Position numbers and translations under genes: made by a program | Part shown: piece after piece, positions 1 to 8,383 of the stretch | How positions within the stretch are numbered: position 1 is the stretch's first letter | Layout of the letters: each line of letters opens with the position of its first letter | The notes under the pieces: model-generated | What the model was told of the DNA's origin: nothing | Databases searched by the model: none | The model's input: the letters and a program-made list of their open reading frames with translations, nothing else | DNA from: Paraburkholderia domus | Lineage (GTDB): Bacteria > Pseudomonadota > Gammaproteobacteria > Burkholderiales > Burkholderiaceae | Assembly: GCF_905220705.1 (NCBI RefSeq) | Contig: NZ_CAJNAT010000011.1 | Location: forward strand, 62,001 to 126,000 | DNA length: 64,000 nt | Reading direction: 5' to 3'

Positions 1-674
1 GCGGCTTCCACCATGAGCCGCGACGAATCGAACACCGGTCCGCGAATCGGCCGCGGTGGAATGCCGGCTGCCGCGAACCAGTTCATCCAGTCGTCGACAC
101 GATAGGAGCGCAGCAAGGTCTCGTTAGCGAGATCCGTCGGATCGGACAGACGCCTCGCGATCTCAGGCGTACACAGAATCGCGAGCGGCGCATCGAGCAG
201 CCGGGTGGCGAGCGAACCTGGCCAGGTGCCGTCGCCGAAACGAATGGCGAAGTCGAGACCTTCGGTGGCGAGATCGACCCGATTGTTGTTGGTCAGCAGC
301 CGCAGTTCGACAAACGGATGCGCGTCGCGAAACGACTTGAGCCGGGGCATCAGCCAGCCTACCGCGAAAGTACCTACCACGCCGACCGTCAGCACCTCGT
401 GAAAGTGGCCCCCTTCGAACTGCTTGAGCACGGCCTCGATGCGATCGAACGCATCCGTGAGGACCGGGCGTAGCGCGAGGCCCTCGTCCGTCATGGCCAG
501 TCCGCGAGGCAGACGTTTGAAGAGCGCGGTGCCTAGCCGTTCCTCCAGCGTTCTGACCTGCTGGCTCACCGCTGCCTGGGTGACATTCAATTCGAGCGCG
601 GCGCGCGTAAAGCTCAGATGTCGCGCGGACGATTCGAAGGCGCGCAGCGCATTCAACGGGAGATACGGTCTCAT
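1..674 (-). CDS. penR: LysR-family regulator, AmpR/PenR type (partial, C-terminus off window)
   Basis: The minus frame opens at ATG 674 (MRPYLPLNALRAFESSARHL) and stays open to the window edge, giving about 224 residues. The N-terminal helix-turn-helix (about residues 5-65, ending in a typical LysR linker with ELNVTQAAVSQQVRTLE) closely matches AmpR. It is followed by the start of the periplasmic-binding-protein-like effector domain. The gene is divergent from a class A beta-lactamase with a 99-bp gap, the classic arrangement in which AmpR-type regulators control the adjacent enzyme in response to muropeptides. Family and context are clear. The symbol is by analogy with Burkholderia PenR and induction was not shown. 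The C-terminal part lies before the window. Confidence 0.85.
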   Translation of the reverse strand, partial: MRPYLPLNALRAFESSARHLSFTRAALELNVTQAAVSQQVRTLEERLGTALFKRLPRGLAMTDEGLALRPVLTDAFDRIEAVLKQFEGGHFHEVLTVGVVGTFAVGWLMPRLKSFRDAHPFVELRLLTNNNRVDLATEGLDFAIRFGDGTWPGSLATRLLDAPLAILCTPEIARRLSDPTDLANETLLRSYRVDDWMNWFAAAGIPPRPIRGPVFDSSRLMVEA

Positions 675-773
675 GGCGAAGGCATAAGATTTTCTTGGGG
701 ATCGACTAACTTATCATCGTTTGCCAGCGGGCGCAGGAAAACCGATAGTTGCGGCTTCACATAAGGAGCGGCG
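675..773. promoter_or_regulatory. Divergent LysR / beta-lactamase promoter region
   Basis: This 99-bp gap separates the two start codons. It holds an inverted repeat ATAAG (684-688) / CTTAT (710-714), a plausible LysR-type binding site close to the regulator start. A strong ribosome binding site AAGGAG lies at 763-768, five bases before the beta-lactamase ATG. No -35/-10 pair could be assigned with confidence. Confidence 0.5.
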
Positions 774-1709
774 ATGATTACAAGACGGAAATTCGCGGGC
801 GCGATGCTCGGCGTTTCGATAGCTGGGGTTGCGGTTGGGAGTGGCGGCGCGTTCGGGAAAGTGGTGAAGGCGGGTGCTGCAAGGCAGGGCGGCGGCGTGG
901 CCAGGGCGGACGCGATCCGTCAACGGCTCGCGCAGATCGAAGTGGAAAGCGGTGGGCGGCTCGGTGTGTCGATCGTCGACACGATGTCCGGCTTGCATGC
1001 CGGTTTGCGGACGGATGAGCGTTTTCCGATGTGCAGCACGTTCAAACTGCTGGCGGCGGGTTTTGTGCTGACGCGTGTGGACCACGGACAAGAGGATCTG
1101 GAGCGGCGGATCGTGTTTTCCAAAAGCGATCTTGTGCCGTACTCGCCGGCGACCAGCCAGCACACCCGCGAACGCACCGGCGAAGCAGGGATGAGTGTCG
1201 CCGACGTGTGCAAGGCGGCTATTACGCTCAGCGACAACACTGCGGCCAATCTTCTGCTGGCTAGCTTTGGCGGCCCCGCCGCGTTGACCGCGTTCGCGCG
1301 CAGCATCGGCGATGGCATCACGCGTCTGGACCGCAACGAGCCGACGCTGAACGAAGCAACGCCCGGCGATCCGCGCGACACCACCACGCCCAACGCGATG
1401 CTCGGCAATCTGCGCGAGCTGCTGCTGGGCGAGCGGTTGTCTTCGTCATCGCGTGCGCAACTGCTGGCCTGGCTCGCCGCCAATCAGACCGGCGGCGAAC
1501 GGATTCGCGCGAAGCTGCCGAAGGATTGGGGTGTCGGCGATAAAACCGGCACGGGCGATCACGGTACGGCAAACGACATCGCGATTCTTTGGCCGCCGGG
1601 ACGCGGGCCGATTCTCGTGACTGTCTATCTCACGGAGACGAGCGGCGATGCGGCGCGCTGCAATGCGGCGATTGCTAATGTCGGCGCGCTGGTGGTGGCG
1701 TCCGTCTGA
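774..1709 (+). CDS. penA: Class A beta-lactamase (PenA-like)
   Basis: This serine beta-lactamase hydrolyses beta-lactams in the periplasm. All class A motifs are present: STFK with the nucleophile Ser (about residue 88, preceded by Cys), SDN (about residue 154), the omega-loop EPTLN with the general-base Glu, and KTGTG near the C-terminus. Length is 311 residues, normal for the family with its leader. The N-terminus MITRRKFAGAML is a twin-arginine signal, consistent with Tat export, which is known for Burkholderia PenA enzymes. The start is supported by AAGGAG at 763-768. The gene is divergent from the AmpR-type regulator. The symbol is by family resemblance. Confidence 0.93.
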   Translation: MITRRKFAGAMLGVSIAGVAVGSGGAFGKVVKAGAARQGGGVARADAIRQRLAQIEVESGGRLGVSIVDTMSGLHAGLRTDERFPMCSTFKLLAAGFVLTRVDHGQEDLERRIVFSKSDLVPYSPATSQHTRERTGEAGMSVADVCKAAITLSDNTAANLLLASFGGPAALTAFARSIGDGITRLDRNEPTLNEATPGDPRDTTTPNAMLGNLRELLLGERLSSSSRAQLLAWLAANQTGGERIRAKLPKDWGVGDKTGTGDHGTANDIAILWPPGRGPILVTVYLTETSGDAARCNAAIANVGALVVASV

Positions 1710-1742
1710 TGGTGTAGGGCCTGCTCAGTGTGTCCTCGTCAC

Positions 1743-4700
1743 TCATTGCATCATCTCCGGCGGCAACGGTGGAAGCGCCGGCACCGATCCAGCTTTACCG
1801 ACGACGCCTGAAGCAAGCCCCTGTGCGACAAAAATCCGCTCAGGCATCCTGAAGCCGCGCAGCTTCAGCAGGTCGAGCGGTCCGGCACCGACCTGCGTGC
1901 GCAGCACGTAGCGCAGGGGGGCGGCATCCGGCTGATCCCACGTCAGTTGGTAACGGGTGCTGTCGAGCGGCTTGACCTGAGCTTTCGCGAGCAGCCGGAG
2001 GAACGCCCAGTCGCCGGTGGCGTCGAATGCCTGGCGCAGGCCGGCGTTGACCATCTCCCACATCAGGCCTGTGTGCCCGTTCAGACCGTTGCCCGGCCAC
2101 GTGAGCGCGGTCCACGATTCCCGCTGGTTGAAGTAGGAGAGCGGCGTGCCGTCGATGACGAGTTCCGTGCGCGTCACGTTGACCGACGGCAACGCCATGA
2201 TCTCGAAGCGATAGCCTGCGTCACCCTGCGCGTACAGCCGCGCGCCGAGCGTCGGAAGTAGCCGGATTGCCGCGAGAAACGCCGGATCGAATTGCAGCGC
2301 CTGGGGGCGCAGTTCGTCCGGCACCCACTGGTCGCCTTGCTGCTTTAATACGCCCGCCAGTTGTGTCGTCATGAAGCGGGCAATGAGGCCGGTGTCGGGA
2401 CGCACATAGCGTCCGAGTTCGGCGAAGGACGCGTCGGCATTCGTGTCGAAGAACGGATACCGTCCATTCATGGCCGCGTTGAACGGTGCTGTGACGCTGG
2501 CGCGCCATGCTTCGTTAAGGCTCGCGGCGGCCGGCTGCAGAATGGTTTGCCATGCGGTGTCGAGTGGACGTGCAAACAGCGCGTCGCCGAAGCCTGCCCA
2601 CGCTGTGCCGAGGCTTGCGGCTGTGAGCGCTGCGTCGTCGCGTGCCTGGGCGAGTTCCGAGAGCTTGCCCTGGAACACGGCCTGCGCGAGCGAGCGCGCC
2701 ATCGCCTGCGCATCGGGGCTGGCCGCGATCTGCTGGAGCTTCAGGCGCATTGTGGTCGCGACCGTCAGGTAGTGCGCGAGGCTCACACCATTGAGCGTCG
2801 CGGGTGCCTTCGACGCGTTGCTTCCGTTGTTCGCGCCCGTGCCACTGGTTGTGCCACTGTCTGTGCCGGTGTCACCCATCAGCGCGAGCAGGGGACCGAA
2901 CGGTTTGTCGAGCGGGTTCATGAGCGTCGCCTGGGTTTTGTCGTCGCTGCCGACGCCCCGCAGGAAATCCCCTTGGGGGATCAGGCTCTTGGCCTTGCGC
3001 ACCAGCGTATCGCTCAGCGCCTGCGACGGGCGGCCCGCCTGCGCCTCGTACTGCACGGACTTCATCAGTGCAATCAGCGGCGAGGTCTGCGCGTCTGCGA
3101 GGCGGGTAAGCTGGTCGATCGCCCCGTTCAGATTCGCTGCCGGTTGCCACTGGATGCTGTTGAGCATGCCCTGCCATGCAGCGGTGTATTCCGCGAAATA
3201 GCGTGCAGAGAGACGCTGCTTCAGATCGTCGCTCGCGCGTTTCTCGTCGATGGGCGTTGTCGTCGTGAGAGTCTTCTGCACGACTGACGTGTTGACGGAT
3301 TGCGCGGGTCCGCCATCCACTGCGGCGACTCCCTTGGGGGCGCCGGATAGTACCCAGTCGCCGTTCACACGCCTCTCGCGCGAGGCCTTGTCGATCTCCT
3401 CCGCGATCATGCCGTCCCACGCCGCACGCGTGTAGATACCCGGCACGGTCCGCGCGCTCGTGAAAAGCCCGCGCGCATCGGCGCCGTTCAGCAAGGTCGT
3501 GAGCGAAGCATCCGCGTACTTGCCCTTGGCGTCGTCGATGATGCTCTGGTAGACCGTGTCGTCGGCGTTTGCAAGACCGATCTGGTTAACGAGCGTATTG
3601 CGCGCGGCGGTCACGATGGACTCCGATGCATTGATGCGCCATTCGGGGTGCGCCTTCAGGTGGTCCGCATAGAAGCCGGCGAGCCACTGCGATGTGTCGA
3701 GCCACTCGCCGGTGGACATCGCAGGGGACGCGGGCCACGAGGCGAGGATCTGGTCCTTCAGAAACGCTGGATCGGTGCGGCGGGGTTCGGTCAGCATCAG
3801 GTACGCCTTGAGCGCGTTATAGCCGTGCCGCTGCGCGTCGTGGCTTTGCAGCGCATCGGCGCGCACCCGGGAAAGTTGGGCGAGTTCAGCCTGCAACGCC
3901 CGCACGACCGGGCGTTGCAGGTTGCGGTTCGCAGAGGTCCGGTACGGCTGCCACAGCGCATCGAGCACCGCGTCGTTGCGGCTCAGGCCGGCGCGCAGGT
4001 ACCACGGCGCACCGTGCTGTCGCCGGTACTCGAGCGTGTCGATCTGCTGCTGCAAGACGAGTTGCGCACGCAGTGCTGCCGGGGTGCCAGGGGCGGCCGC
4101 GAGGGCGGCATCGGCGCTTGCCCGCGCATCCTGAATGAGTTGGCGGTTGCCGATGAACGAGATCGTCATCGCCACGCACCAGCCGATCGCGAGGGCCATG
4201 ACGAGCGCGGCCAGCGCGTTAGGCCAGTAGAAGCCGACGCGTTTGCCGTGCTGGCGACGCACGTCACGGGCGATCTCCTGCCAGGTGGGTAGCAGGGAGG
4301 CCGGTTGGATTCGCAGTGTCATGTCGGTGACGCTGGTGCTGGCGTTGGCTGCACCGGTCGTGCCGCTCGGCGTGGCCTGGGTCGTCATAGCCCGGGTCGA
4401 AGCTGCGATCGCCGGCGTGACGACGGGTGCGGCGCCTGTCACCTTGAATACCGGCGCGAACATCACGCTGACGAGTGGGGCGCGCCGCCACCTCGATACG
4501 ATCAGCGCCTCCCAGCCTGTCACGATCCGCTCACGCTGTTCGCCGATGTATTTCGACACCTGTGCGAGGTATGGCATGCGGGGCGACTCGCAGCACAACT
4601 GCACACCAACCATTGCCGTCTGCAGTTCGATTGTGGCGAGTTGGGCTTCGAGTTGACGAGCCGAATCCTTGTCCGTGCGGAGAGGCGAACCCGGGATCAA

Positions 4701-5453
4701 CGCGCCGATCGCCTGGAACGTCTCGGGCTGGCCACCGGTCGTCGGCACGGCATGCAGGAACGTGATGGGCGCAGCCCAGCCGAGATCCGTCGCGATCGTT
4801 GCAAGCGAGCGTGGCAGTTCCGCGTCGGGCCGGGTCGCGCTGTCGACCTGGGCGACCTGCACCACGCTGTCAACAGGACGCCTGCGTCGCAACTGCCTGA
4901 GCTGTCTGCGCCACAGTCCGGCGTCAATGCCGTCGGGTGCCGCATGCACGAGAATCGCGTCGGCGACATGTAGCACGCCGGCCTGCTTGAGGCTGGGGGC
5001 GACTGTTTCGACCAGCTTGTCGCTGCCGCTCACCAGCAGCCATGGCAGGCGATAGCGCCAAAACCAGCCGTGCGAGGTCCGCAGTTCTTCAGACAGGTAT
5101 TGCAGGCGCGCATCGCGTTTGAGTGTCGCGCTCGGCTCGGCGGCTTTTGAATGATCGCCGGTGTCCTGGCGAAACAGCCGGCCCACCATGCTGTACGCGC
5201 CCAGTCCCAGCGCGGCCAGATGCAGGATCACGACCGCTGGCAGCAAGAACAGAATCCAGATCGTCGCGCTCTTTCGAGCGTCCAGCGTCGTGAGGTTAAG
5301 CAGATCACCCTTGAGCCAGACCAGTCCGAGCGCGAGCACGGCAAGCACGACGGCGACCACGATTAGCCCCCAGATGGCAAGGGTGCCCCCCGGTGCGCCG
5401 GAGGATTCGTCGCCCAATGCGAGTGTCTTGATGTTATTCGCTGGATTCGTCAT
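1743..5453 (-). CDS. TssM/IcmF-like T6SS membrane protein, P-loop absent
   Basis: The 1236-residue protein has two N-terminal membrane spans (about residues 26-48 and 63-90) and a third near 415-440. A long helical/periplasmic part and a C-terminal IcmF-type beta-rich domain follow, an order and length typical of TssM, the inner-membrane part of the T6SS trans-envelope complex. Where TssM normally has a Walker A loop before its third span, this protein reads LPWLLVSGSDKLVE and then a shortened domain, with no G-x4-GK[ST]. No other tss core genes are in the window. It ends a vgrG island and overlaps the upstream membrane-protein gene by 20 bp. I infer a divergent TssM paralogue dedicated to this island rather than the housekeeping TssM. 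Confidence 0.75.
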   Translation of the reverse strand: MTNPANNIKTLALGDESSGAPGGTLAIWGLIVVAVVLAVLALGLVWLKGDLLNLTTLDARKSATIWILFLLPAVVILHLAALGLGAYSMVGRLFRQDTGDHSKAAEPSATLKRDARLQYLSEELRTSHGWFWRYRLPWLLVSGSDKLVETVAPSLKQAGVLHVADAILVHAAPDGIDAGLWRRQLRQLRRRRPVDSVVQVAQVDSATRPDAELPRSLATIATDLGWAAPITFLHAVPTTGGQPETFQAIGALIPGSPLRTDKDSARQLEAQLATIELQTAMVGVQLCCESPRMPYLAQVSKYIGEQRERIVTGWEALIVSRWRRAPLVSVMFAPVFKVTGAAPVVTPAIAASTRAMTTQATPSGTTGAANASTSVTDMTLRIQPASLLPTWQEIARDVRRQHGKRVGFYWPNALAALVMALAIGWCVAMTISFIGNRQLIQDARASADAALAAAPGTPAALRAQLVLQQQIDTLEYRRQHGAPWYLRAGLSRNDAVLDALWQPYRTSANRNLQRPVVRALQAELAQLSRVRADALQSHDAQRHGYNALKAYLMLTEPRRTDPAFLKDQILASWPASPAMSTGEWLDTSQWLAGFYADHLKAHPEWRINASESIVTAARNTLVNQIGLANADDTVYQSIIDDAKGKYADASLTTLLNGADARGLFTSARTVPGIYTRAAWDGMIAEEIDKASRERRVNGDWVLSGAPKGVAAVDGGPAQSVNTSVVQKTLTTTTPIDEKRASDDLKQRLSARYFAEYTAAWQGMLNSIQWQPAANLNGAIDQLTRLADAQTSPLIALMKSVQYEAQAGRPSQALSDTLVRKAKSLIPQGDFLRGVGSDDKTQATLMNPLDKPFGPLLALMGDTGTDSGTTSGTGANNGSNASKAPATLNGVSLAHYLTVATTMRLKLQQIAASPDAQAMARSLAQAVFQGKLSELAQARDDAALTAASLGTAWAGFGDALFARPLDTAWQTILQPAAASLNEAWRASVTAPFNAAMNGRYPFFDTNADASFAELGRYVRPDTGLIARFMTTQLAGVLKQQGDQWVPDELRPQALQFDPAFLAAIRLLPTLGARLYAQGDAGYRFEIMALPSVNVTRTELVIDGTPLSYFNQRESWTALTWPGNGLNGHTGLMWEMVNAGLRQAFDATGDWAFLRLLAKAQVKPLDSTRYQLTWDQPDAAPLRYVLRTQVGAGPLDLLKLRGFRMPERIFVAQGLASGVVGKAGSVPALPPLPPEMMQ

Positions 5454-6780
5454 GCGGTGGGGTAGGGTCCATTGCGGGGCTCACGTAAAGGATCGCGGCC
5501 TGCGCGGTCTGCGTGTGCTGGGGTGTGTGAAGGATCAGGTGCGGGCCGGTAGTCGCCGCTTCGACCGCTGCTGCGATCGAGAGCCAGCCGCCTGCCGCGC
5601 CCGCGCGACCGATGAGACTATCGGCGCGGCGCTGCGATTCGAGCTCCGTGACGCCGGTAAGGGACGCATTCTTGAGTGCGGCAAGTAGATCTGTTTCGTG
5701 CGAGTCTTCGAGTCCGCTGATCCAGGCGGGGTGGATGGCGGGCGCGTCGGCGTTGCCCCACAGCACGGCGTTCGCGAGTATGTCGGCGAGGACAGTCAGT
5801 TCTCCTGCCACGGGGCGATGCAGGGTAGCCACGACCTTGACCGGCTCGGGCAGGACGAACACGCCGGGACCGAGCAGCACTGCGATGCTGCCTTCGGTGC
5901 TGCCAACGGACGGTAACGCTTCATGCCATTCGGCGGCGATCACCAGCAGCGGGCGTTTCTCGCCCGCGTCGAGCCACGCGTCGGCCACCATCAGGCCGTC
6001 GCTGGCTGGCGCGGCCAGGCACTCAAGTGCAGGTAGTCCGGCAACCTGCAGGGCGTGGCGGACTTGCTCTACGCGGGTGTTGGCCGTTTCCGCAGAAGCG
6101 AGTACCCGCACGGTGGGCGCGTACGTCGGGCCGTACTGCGACAAGGCGTGCAGGCTTGGGCCGAGCGTGTCGAGAGTCTGGGCAAGCATCCGCACGACGG
6201 GCGGAACCTCCTCGTGAGTGAGGACGGGCGCATCTGTCGGTTCCTGTGTGGCAACGTCCGACATGGCCTCTTCATCCGCTGACGGCGGCGCGGTTTCGGA
6301 CGGTTCCGCGAGGAGCGGATCGTCATCGGCGAACCGGCCATGCACGACCGTTCCGGATCCGCTGCGCGGTGCCTGCGGCTTCATTACAGATGTTGTCCCG
6401 GCAAGCGCTTTCGCCAGTTCTTTGCCATCAAGCGGCAGGCAATATCCCACGCCGAGTACTTGCAGCGGCTGCTGCGCATAGCGCACGCGGCTAGTGAGCC
6501 ATTTGCGCCGGTGCATGTTCCAGTAGTGCGCCCGGAACCACAATGCTTCGTATCCGGCGCGCGCGATGCCCAGCGTGATGAAAAACAGGCCGTTGGGGAT
6601 ACCCACGACGCAGAACCAGAACCACGGCCCGCTCGCGGGCGTGCCAGCCGGCCATAGCAGCAGCGCCACTGCTGAGCCAATGCCGTTGTACAGTGCCCAT
6701 CCGATGAGCCACGGTACAAGACGCGGTTGGTTCGTCGGGTAGGCACGTGGTGGTCCTGCAGGTGACAGATCGACCGGCAT
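5434..6780 (-). CDS. T6SS-island membrane protein, function unknown
   Basis: The chosen ATG (6780, MPVDLSPAGPPRAYP) lies two bases after the PAAR stop codon, suggesting translational coupling. The frame is open upstream to 6948, but that would overlap the PAAR gene. The 448 residues contain two adjacent membrane segments near the N-terminus (LVPWLIGWALYNGIG and WFWFCVVGIPNGLFF), then FRAHYWNMHRRKW, an acidic low-complexity linker, and a soluble C-terminal domain of about 250 residues. I do not recognise the family. It overlaps the TssM-like gene and sits directly after PAAR, so it is probably co-translated with both and may partner the TssM-like protein or adapt cargo for delivery. Confidence 0.7.
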   Translation of the reverse strand: MPVDLSPAGPPRAYPTNQPRLVPWLIGWALYNGIGSAVALLLWPAGTPASGPWFWFCVVGIPNGLFFITLGIARAGYEALWFRAHYWNMHRRKWLTSRVRYAQQPLQVLGVGYCLPLDGKELAKALAGTTSVMKPQAPRSGSGTVVHGRFADDDPLLAEPSETAPPSADEEAMSDVATQEPTDAPVLTHEEVPPVVRMLAQTLDTLGPSLHALSQYGPTYAPTVRVLASAETANTRVEQVRHALQVAGLPALECLAAPASDGLMVADAWLDAGEKRPLLVIAAEWHEALPSVGSTEGSIAVLLGPGVFVLPEPVKVVATLHRPVAGELTVLADILANAVLWGNADAPAIHPAWISGLEDSHETDLLAALKNASLTGVTELESQRRADSLIGRAGAAGGWLSIAAAVEAATTGPHLILHTPQHTQTAQAAILYVSPAMDPTPPHDESSE

Positions 6781-6782
6781 CG

Positions 6783-7043
6783 TCAGGCGATATTCACGTT
6801 TTGCAGCGACGACAGTAGTCGGCATCCGCATGTGCGGCGGTGGTAGTGCATTGCGATTGGCTTGCCGCCCTTGCCGGGAAACGACGGGTTGCCCTCGGCG
6901 ATTGTTGTCTTTCCATGCAGCGTGCAGAGTGCCTCGTCGCCCTGGCATGCCAGAAGCTTGTCCAAGAACATCATTTCCGATGAGGCGGTTGTTACTTCAC
7001 CGCCGTTTTCCAGCTTGTCGCCTTTGCGGATGGGGTTTCGCAT
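6783..7043 (-). CDS. PAAR-domain protein (T6SS spike tip)
   Basis: This small 86-residue protein starts MRNPIRKGDKLENGG and contains TIAEGNPSFPGKGGKPIAMH and the terminal CGC typical of short PAAR proteins, which cap the VgrG spike and are ejected with it. ATG 7043 is chosen because the conserved PAAR N-terminus begins there, although the frame is open to 7085. It is the only intact PAAR gene in the island. Five or six degraded copies of its 5' or 3' end lie between here and 11.1 kb. Confidence 0.87.
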   Translation of the reverse strand: MRNPIRKGDKLENGGEVTTASSEMMFLDKLLACQGDEALCTLHGKTTIAEGNPSFPGKGGKPIAMHYHRRTCGCRLLSSLQNVNIA

Positions 7044-7045
7044 TG

Positions 7046-7630
7046 CTAATCTTCCGATTGAAATTTGTTCAGATATGCCGGACATTTAAAAATTTCTGAC
7101 TCGCTGTCCGGATGACAAAAAAAATTCATCTCGGAGTTGAAAATAAATTTGTAACTTTCATTAAATATTGGGCCGCCAAAGTACTGTCTATCTGAAATTC
7201 CAAATCGGATTATTTGAATGCCTTCCCTAATGTAAATATCTGGTTTTTTTGTAAATTTACAATATGGTTGGCCGATCAAAAAGACGAAATTTCCATCGGT
7301 GTCTTGCTCATAGAATCCGCAACCCACGGTTCCTCCTCCAGGGCCGGAGCGAGCAGCAATCAAGACCTTATGATTCGACCCGGAACCCCATTCAACAACC
7401 CGATATATTCGCTGTGTGTGGTTGCTGAAATCAGGAATTTTCTTCAAGCGACCTTCAATTTCATCAAGACTTTTTGCATCTAATTTGTTGGTCTCCAATA
7501 TGCGAATGTCGACGAATTTTGAATCTTTTGAAAAACTTTCAAATGCAAATCCAAGGCCAATAATACCCATGGTGAGATAAGCTGTGGCGCGTGAGCACAT
7601 GGTAATTTTCTTTATAATCCTATTTGACAT
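7046..7630 (-). CDS. Exported immunity-like protein, copy 1 of family A
   Basis: The 194-residue protein has a hydrophobic N-terminal segment (ATAYLTMGIIGLGFAFES) consistent with export. The remainder is a small soluble domain with several Cys. It is clearly paralogous to the protein at 7750-8310: both have L-x-EIE-x-[RK]-[LI]-KK followed by RVVEWGSGS / SIVEWGSGS and a terminal CHPDSESEIFKC-like segment. It ends two bases before the intact PAAR start. No enzyme signature is visible. The island context and export signal suggest a periplasmic immunity protein against a cell-wall-acting effector. The function is inferred and the cognate toxin is not identifiable. Confidence 0.7.
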   Translation of the reverse strand: MSNRIIKKITMCSRATAYLTMGIIGLGFAFESFSKDSKFVDIRILETNKLDAKSLDEIEGRLKKIPDFSNHTQRIYRVVEWGSGSNHKVLIAARSGPGGGTVGCGFYEQDTDGNFVFLIGQPYCKFTKKPDIYIREGIQIIRFGISDRQYFGGPIFNESYKFIFNSEMNFFCHPDSESEIFKCPAYLNKFQSED

Positions 7631-7689
7631 GTAAATATTTAGACTTGGCTGATTATTTAATCTAACTAAAATTTAGATGCATTTTCATG

Positions 7690-7749
7690 GGGATGGCTTG
7701 CCGCTCGGATTTTTCTCCTAAGCTCCCCCCACGCTCAACGACGACGCTA
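7690..7749 (-). pseudogene. Possible PAAR 3'-end remnant
   Basis: The sequence right after the stop of the 7750-8310 gene reads, in one minus frame, E-K-NPS-GKP-S-P then stop. This resembles the EGNPSFPGKGGKPIAM tail of the intact PAAR gene with small deletions. The match is short and could be chance. It is listed because the other immunity-like genes also have PAAR remnants immediately upstream. Confidence 0.25.
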
Positions 7750-8310
7750 TCACTTCAAGGGCATCATATCGATGTGGCATTTGAATGCTTCAGACTGACT
7801 GGTTGGCTCGCAAAAAATATTTCGGTCTGCGTCAAAAATTAGCTCGAATGTAATCGGAGTTGCTGGGCCGTCATACCATTGCCGGATCGAAGCATCAAAC
7901 TTCACATTTCGGAAGTCTTTCGTCATATGGCCCACCGGTTCTTTGAAAAAATGGCAAAATGGGCCGCCAGTTATAAAATAAAAATTTCCAGTTCCAATAT
8001 TTTCATAGATTGAGCAACCCGAAGATTTTCCAACCCCCTCACTTGCCACAACTACCGTGCCTCCCGTTGATCCGGATCCCCACTCGACAATACTTAATAT
8101 TCGATGATGATCAACATCGAAGTTTGGGAATTTTTTTATCTTGCTTTCAATCTCCGCAAGGCGATTAGCACCTATCTCGCTGCGCTGAAACATGCGAGGA
8201 ATAACTGAATTCGAAAATTCAGGTGAATTTCCATGGGCAATCGCAGCGCTTAAAAACATGCAAAATGAAGCGCAGATATAAGTTATCAGGACCCTGTATG
8301 CGAATTTCAT
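7750..8310 (-). CDS. Exported immunity-like protein, copy 2 of family A
   Basis: The 186-residue protein begins MKFAYRVLITYICASFCMFL and has a convincing Sec signal peptide ending near AIAHG. The mature part carries RLAEIESKIKKFPNF, SIVEWGSGS and CEPTSQSEAFKC and aligns along its length with the neighbouring 7046-7630 protein, so the two arose by duplication. Base composition is clearly more AT-rich than the flanking T6SS core genes. The start lies five bases after the stop of a PAAR remnant. A periplasmic immunity role is inferred from export and context only. Confidence 0.7.
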   Translation of the reverse strand: MKFAYRVLITYICASFCMFLSAAIAHGNSPEFSNSVIPRMFQRSEIGANRLAEIESKIKKFPNFDVDHHRILSIVEWGSGSTGGTVVVASEGVGKSSGCSIYENIGTGNFYFITGGPFCHFFKEPVGHMTKDFRNVKFDASIRQWYDGPATPITFELIFDADRNIFCEPTSQSEAFKCHIDMMPLK

Positions 8311-8315
8311 TTAAG

Positions 8316-8378
8316 TTAAGTCTGTTGTCGCCTTGCCGTAATTTTAAAAAAATCACCGACACGAATGGGGGAGTTCAT
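8316..8378 (-). pseudogene. PAAR 5'-end remnant
   Basis: The minus frame from ATG 8378 reads MNSPIRVGDFFKITARRQQT and then stops. The first nine residues match the PAAR N-terminus (compare MRNPIRKGD), after which similarity is lost through a T-rich slip. The stop codon is five bases before the start of the 7750-8310 gene, so the stub might still be translated and feed ribosomes into it. Confidence 0.6.
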
Positions 8379-8383
8379 GGCTG

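Noticed and set aside
2361..3287. 308-codon plus frame opposite the TssM-like gene
   Set aside because: Composition is typical of antisense frames (Arg, Cys, Ala) and no domain is visible.
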